Assembly (NCBI GenBank): GCA_041678625.1
Contig: JBAYNS010000016.1
Coordinates: 1-15,301, forward strand
DNA length: 15,301 bases
From: JBAYNS01 sp041678625
GTDB taxonomy: Bacteria; Patescibacteriota; Gracilibacteria; Peribacterales; Peribacteraceae
Direction: 5' to 3'
Made by a program: the position numbers and the translations under genes. Positions 11,936-15,301 of this stretch are shown in pieces. The notes under the pieces were generated by a model. It worked only from the letters and a program-made list of their open reading frames with translations, was not told where the DNA came from and did not search any database. The number at the start of each line of letters is the position of its first letter. The stretch's first letter is position 1.

Positions 11936-13449
11936 GGGAGCAGGGATTGTATGACATGCTCTGGCATCCGGCCAACACAAACCAGGAGTGTATCCTGTTG
12001 CACAGAAGGGATTTTCCCCCCTTTCCGAGGTAATTCCACACTCTGTCCGTAGCCACGAGCGAATGGTCGTGCGTTTTTGCGATTGAGAAAAATGACTCTG
12101 TGGAATATCCCGGCTGCGAGTGTGCCAAGCTCGGCATGGGCGCGATCCTGTTCTTCGCCAAGTTCCATCAGGCCGCTTGTCAGGAGCACCTTGTGTTCAA
12201 ATGGTTGTATCTTTGCCCAGGCAATGGCAGCCTTAAAACTTGTAGGACTCGTATTATGGGTGTCATCTAAAATCGTGATGCCGGATTCTTCCCGTACGGA
12301 GAATGTGTGTTGTGCAGGACGGTAACTGCGCAAGCGTTCTGCAATGCGTTCCCGGCTGATGCCCAAATGTTCTGCAACAGCAACGGCAAGGAGGATATTG
12401 GTGATATTGTGCGTACCGTGCATGGGGACAAAACATGCGGTATCACCGATGCGGAACTGAAGACCATGAGAAGTTTCCTCAATGTCGAAAGCTTCCATGT
12501 CTGCATGGCCGCCCGTTCCTACCATAGTGACAGGACAGGCGGCATGAGCAATGATTTCTCTGCATAGGGAACTATCTGCATTCATGAATGCATGTCCAGT
12601 TTTAGGCAGAGCATCAAGCAATTCTGCTTTTGCAGAACAGAGCGATTCCTGGGAACCAAAGAGCCCGATGTGCTGACGACCGATAAAAGAAACCACACCG
12701 AGTGTCGGTTGAACAATGGAGCAGAGAAGGGCAATTTCTCCTGATCTGTACGCTCCCATTTCTACAACAACTACTTCTACCTCCGGATGAGAGAGCAGTG
12801 CCTGCCCAAACCACTGAGAAACTCCCATCTCCGTATTGATGTGTTCAGGGGTGAAGAGAATGTTTTGCTCTTTGAGAATGTGCGCCAGGAGTTCTTTGGT
12901 AGTCGTTTTCCCCACACTCCCCGTAATGCCGATCACAGTGAGTTCCGGTCTCCCATTGCGCACAGTCCGTGCTCTCTGCATTACGCGATTCTTCAGCAGC
13001 GTATCAACAGGGGACCACAGTAGCAGAGCCACCAAGAGAAAGAATGGTTGAAGAAGTGGCAGCAGGGGGAGTGTGTACATATTTGTTGTCAGAGCAGCCA
13101 AAAATGTCAGAAGCATGCTGGTGATGAACAGTGCCTGTGCTTTTTTAGTCCATACAGGATGCGGATGTCGTCGCAGAATCAGTTGCAATGCCGCAACGGT
13201 CAGGAGTGCCGCAAGAGTGACAGAAGGCCACTCATGCTGAGGAATGATGTGCAGAGAGCCTGCAATGCCGAACATGGCAATGGTGGCTGGTCGTGCAATG
13301 CCAAAGAGTTGGCGGAGAATTCCTTCACTGCGCAGATGTTCGCGCAGGCGGTCTGTGCGCCACTCTTTTATCTGCCACAGGGCGGCGAATGTTGCGAGCG
13401 GCGAAATCGACGCTGCAACGGTCAATAGAGCAAGAAATAAGATAGTCAT
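11932..13449 (-). CDS. Membrane-fused MurF-like Mur ligase
   Basis: MurF adds D-Ala-D-Ala to UDP-MurNAc-tripeptide. Here the usual UDP-binding N-terminal domain is replaced by ~165 residues with about five hydrophobic helices (~2-25, 54-70, 75-92, 105-122, 127-146). The central ATPase domain follows: P-loop GITGSVGKTTTKE (174-186), INTEMGVSQW, VVVEMGAYRSGEIA (227-240), SFIGRQHIGLFGSQE, and AKAEL with K274 at the carbamylated-lysine site. The C-terminal domain has GTHNITNILLAVAVAEHLG (345-363) and DDTHNTSPTSFKAA (395-408, family DDsYNANPdS). Two further motifs differ: the GR before the DD motif is absent (PAQHTF), and the terminal KGS reads VGR. It may be a divergent MurF or a ligase with another, perhaps lipid-linked, substrate. 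ATGA overlaps join it to the genes on both sides. Confidence 0.85.
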   Translation of the reverse strand: MTILFLALLTVAASISPLATFAALWQIKEWRTDRLREHLRSEGILRQLFGIARPATIAMFGIAGSLHIIPQHEWPSVTLAALLTVAALQLILRRHPHPVWTKKAQALFITSMLLTFLAALTTNMYTLPLLPLLQPFFLLVALLLWSPVDTLLKNRVMQRARTVRNGRPELTVIGITGSVGKTTTKELLAHILKEQNILFTPEHINTEMGVSQWFGQALLSHPEVEVVVVEMGAYRSGEIALLCSIVQPTLGVVSFIGRQHIGLFGSQESLCSAKAELLDALPKTGHAFMNADSSLCREIIAHAACPVTMVGTGGHADMEAFDIEETSHGLQFRIGDTACFVPMHGTHNITNILLAVAVAEHLGISRERIAERLRSYRPAQHTFSVREESGITILDDTHNTSPTSFKAAIAWAKIQPFEHKVLLTSGLMELGEEQDRAHAELGTLAAGIFHRVIFLNRKNARPFARGYGQSVELPRKGGKIPSVQQDTLLVCVGRMPEHVIQSLLP

Positions 13450-14180
13450 GGATGAGCGAGTGTATTATGAATCACAGCCGCAATAATGTTGGCACGGTCA
13501 CGGTGAACCCCATGACGTACGCCGGGGAATGTATGAAGTGTACTGCCGGCAATAAGCCGATGCATGATGTCTGCATCGGCCAGAGGCGTCATACGGTCGT
13601 CTTCTCCCCAAAAGATATTTGTGGGAATGCGAATATCTTTCAAAATCGGCCGCAGATCCTCACTCGATACATTGACGAGCGTGCGCTGCATCACCGGCGA
13701 TGCGCGTTCGTAATCGTGCACGCGCATGAGCTTGTACAGCACAGTGCGGCCCAGAGGCTTCAGGGCACTGAAGCCGGGAATCGCCAGGAGCACTTTTCCT
13801 CCTTTTGCCAGCATGAAGCCTGCAAGACGTTTGATGTGACGCGGCCGCTTAATGCCTGCAGCAGCACAGAGGAACAAATGTTTAATCTGCAGATTGCCGC
13901 GCACGGCGAGCTTGATGGCGATGCGTCCACCGTGGGAATGTCCCAAGAGGTAAATCGCTGGTCGATCCTCGGCTGCCGACTGGCGTGCCACCCACTGTTC
14001 CACCCATGCAGCGTACTGATCCACCGTCCACGGTGTTGCAGGTTCCGGTTCTGCTCCAAAGCCCGGAAGATCCGGCGTGAGCATTTCGATATTTGCCCCT
14101 TGCAACGCTTCGCGGAGTTCCGTGAAGGACTCTTTGGACCCCCCCCATCCGTGCAGGCACAGAAGTACAGGTTTGTGCAT
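13446..14180 (-). CDS. Alpha/beta-hydrolase fold protein
   Basis: Serine-hydrolase superfamily (esterase, thioesterase, amidase or related); substrate not predictable. The 244 residues start at the ATG at 14180 (MHKPVLLCLHGWGGS). A further upstream reading uses TTG and lacks conservation. Visible parts are the oxyanion-hole segment HGWGGS (10-15), nucleophile elbow GHSHGG with S82, acid D195 in FWGEDDRMTPL, and His H223 in FPGVRHGVH. The catalytic triad is therefore complete. A basic lid-like region lies between (~110-165). No signal peptide is present, so it should act in the cytoplasm. It is the first gene of an operon with the murF-like and aminotransferase genes; its TGA overlaps the murF-like ATG as ATGA. 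TATACT lies 6 nt before its ATG. A role in processing an envelope precursor is inference from context. Confidence 0.88.
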   Translation of the reverse strand: MHKPVLLCLHGWGGSKESFTELREALQGANIEMLTPDLPGFGAEPEPATPWTVDQYAAWVEQWVARQSAAEDRPAIYLLGHSHGGRIAIKLAVRGNLQIKHLFLCAAAGIKRPRHIKRLAGFMLAKGGKVLLAIPGFSALKPLGRTVLYKLMRVHDYERASPVMQRTLVNVSSEDLRPILKDIRIPTNIFWGEDDRMTPLADADIMHRLIAGSTLHTFPGVRHGVHRDRANIIAAVIHNTLAHP

Positions 14181-14186
14181 GGCTGC

Positions 14187-14192
14187 AGTATA
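14187..14192 (-). promoter_or_regulatory. -10 box of the hydrolase-murF-aminotransferase operon
   Basis: TATACT on the minus strand (5/6 match to TATAAT), then GCAGCC (6 nt), then the ATG at 14180. No Shine-Dalgarno and no convincing -35 were found. Confidence 0.5.
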
Positions 14193-14274
14193 GAGCAATC
14201 CCCGCAACTCCGCGCAGTGCTCCTTTTCCTTTCTTTTAGAGCTCTGCCATACTGCTTACGGATTCCATTGCCGT

Positions 14275-15301
14275 ATGCATCTGAAAAATCCGCGAAAACG
14301 ATCACTATTCCTCTCGGCACCGCTGGTTCTGCTTGTCACACTCGTGCTCCTTGTGCGTATCGGGGCGTATTTCCCCCTCCGGACGCAGGTTGCACCGCAT
14401 CAGCGCACGCCAGCCCAAGAGGACATGCTTTCCGTAGAGGATATTGATGAGGCTCTTCTCCATGAGCGGCTTCTTCTTGCCGGAGATTGGTTCCGTTCCA
14501 TGGCGAAAGAGACAACGGGTCTTCTGGAGTACGAATACCGTCCCGATAAAGAGCAGTATTCATCCAAGAACAATCATGTCCGCCAGCTGGCCACTGTGTG
14601 GTCTATGACGGCGCTCGGTGCCGTTTTGGAAGACGCAACACTTCTGAACATTGCCAACAATGTTTTAGAGAACTATCTGCAGCACATGTCGGTGTGCGAA
14701 GAAGATTACTGCTTTTTGAATATTGATGGAGATGCCAAGCTTGCGTACAACGCATTCGCATTACTCACATTGGGCGGCCTTCCGGATTTCCCCGATCGTT
14801 CCCTGTGGCAGGAGCGCCTTGCGCGCGGTATTCTGCGCCAACAGCAGCCGGACGGTTCCTATGGTACGTACTTCCGTTCGCAGCGTGCAACGGGGCAGGA
14901 TTACTATCCCGGTGAGGCCATGCTGGCACTCATGGTGCTTTACAAAGAGACAGGCACTATCGCATACCGTACATCGGTTGAATTGGCATTCCCGTACTAC
15001 CGCGAGTACTGGCGTGCAAACCGAAACACGGCATTCATTCCGTGGCATACGCAGGCGTATGCACTCCTCTTTGAATCAACGGGCGATCCGCAACTTGCTG
15101 CATTTCTCTTTGAAATGAATGACTGGCTCATTGCCAATTATCAGATTACGCAGAGTAAGGATATCGCCACTATCGGCGCGTTTGTGCGTGGCGATCCGCG
15201 CAATGTGACTTCCGTATATGCGGAGAGTATCAATGAGGCGCTGCGCATGGCGCTCCTGATTGGTGACACGCAACATGCAGAAATGTATCGCGAAAGTATC
15301 C
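14275..15301 (+). CDS. Membrane-anchored, probably helical-barrel protein (epimerase/glycosidase-like), partial
   Basis: The frame is open from ATG 14275 to the window edge (342 full codons), so the C-terminus is missing. A basic N-terminus (KNPRKR) and a hydrophobic helix (~11-30) form a signal anchor that places the rest outside. The remainder has the repeating helix pattern of an alpha/alpha barrel: NNHVRQLATVWSMTALG, LAYNAFALLTLGGL, ILRQQQPDGSYGTYF, YYPGEAMLALMVLYKETG, FIPWHTQAYALLFESTGD and MNDWLIANYQIT. This is reminiscent of six-hairpin glycosidases and N-acylglucosamine/glucuronyl epimerase-like proteins, from memory only; no enzyme can be named. It diverges from the hydrolase operon with 94 bp between starts. 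Unlike most neighbours it lacks a TANNNT hexamer at 6-7 nt. It could act on envelope glycan made by its neighbours. Confidence 0.75.
   Translation, partial: MHLKNPRKRSLFLSAPLVLLVTLVLLVRIGAYFPLRTQVAPHQRTPAQEDMLSVEDIDEALLHERLLLAGDWFRSMAKETTGLLEYEYRPDKEQYSSKNNHVRQLATVWSMTALGAVLEDATLLNIANNVLENYLQHMSVCEEDYCFLNIDGDAKLAYNAFALLTLGGLPDFPDRSLWQERLARGILRQQQPDGSYGTYFRSQRATGQDYYPGEAMLALMVLYKETGTIAYRTSVELAFPYYREYWRANRNTAFIPWHTQAYALLFESTGDPQLAAFLFEMNDWLIANYQITQSKDIATIGAFVRGDPRNVTSVYAESINEALRMALLIGDTQHAEMYRESI

Noticed and set aside
11469..12161. 230-codon minus-strand open frame
   Set aside because: It is in a different frame across the murF-like/aminotransferase junction, where both real genes have clear motifs.
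136..14180. UGA recoding as in Gracilibacteria/Absconditabacteria
   Set aside because: fmt, the SH3b protein, murF-like, aminotransferase and hydrolase genes all end at TGA where the family's C-terminus ends, and no gene needs read-through.
13452..14447. 331-codon plus-strand open frame
   Set aside because: It is antisense to the complete hydrolase gene with its intact catalytic triad, then runs out of frame into the anchored protein; no domain signal.
1..15301. CRISPR array, tRNA or rRNA gene
   Set aside because: No regularly spaced 25-40 bp repeats, no cloverleaf with the conserved T-arm sequence and no rRNA-like stretch was found by eye on either strand.

Overview
This looks like a chromosomal segment from a small-genome bacterium of the Candidate Phyla Radiation (Patescibacteria), perhaps a Peregrinibacteria/Peribacteria-like lineage. 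The placement is inference: a stand-alone VirB4-like ATPase, a membrane-fused MurF-like ligase, compact spacing and no Shine-Dalgarno sequences fit, but there is no rRNA or other phylogenetic marker. UGA is a stop in at least five genes and interrupts none, so this is not the UGA-as-glycine code of Gracilibacteria. GC looks near 50% and even throughout. No tRNA, rRNA, CRISPR array, transposase or phage gene was seen, and no gap without a gene exceeds 300 bases.

Left part (1-5684): a repeat copy with a terminator-like hairpin lies just past the end of fmt (minus strand). fmt diverges from rbfA across 23 bp, and rbfA is followed by a DHH-family phosphoesterase of the NrnA type. The phosphoesterase overlaps tail-to-tail with a VirB4-like ATPase gene on the minus strand; upstream of that gene lies a predicted lipoprotein gene of unknown function.

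Middle (5909-10470): argS runs rightwards and is followed after 14 bp by a surface protein with two SH3b domains and a polysaccharide-deacetylase-like domain that has lost its metal ligands. Converging on it are a 96-residue single-pass membrane protein and a FemAB/FemX-like peptidoglycan-bridge aminoacyltransferase. The latter carries an in-frame array of 7-bp repeats able to change its reading frame.

Right part (10578-15301): a second repeat copy lies just past an operon read leftwards as alpha/beta hydrolase, membrane-fused MurF-like ligase, then DegT-family PLP aminotransferase. Both junctions are 4-bp ATGA overlaps. Diverging from the operon is a membrane-anchored, probably helical-barrel protein cut by the right edge. 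Ligase, aminotransferase, hydrolase, FemAB-like transferase and deacetylase-like protein together suggest cell-envelope (peptide/glycan) assembly.

A pattern across the window is a TANNNT (-10-like) hexamer exactly 6 or 7 nt before the ATG of seven genes that probably begin transcription units, with no usable Shine-Dalgarno sequence. This predicts largely leaderless mRNAs. The other main points of interest are the terminator-bearing repeat, the phase-variation-like heptamer array, the altered HIGH motif in ArgS, and the deacetylase-like and MurF-like proteins with altered catalytic motifs.
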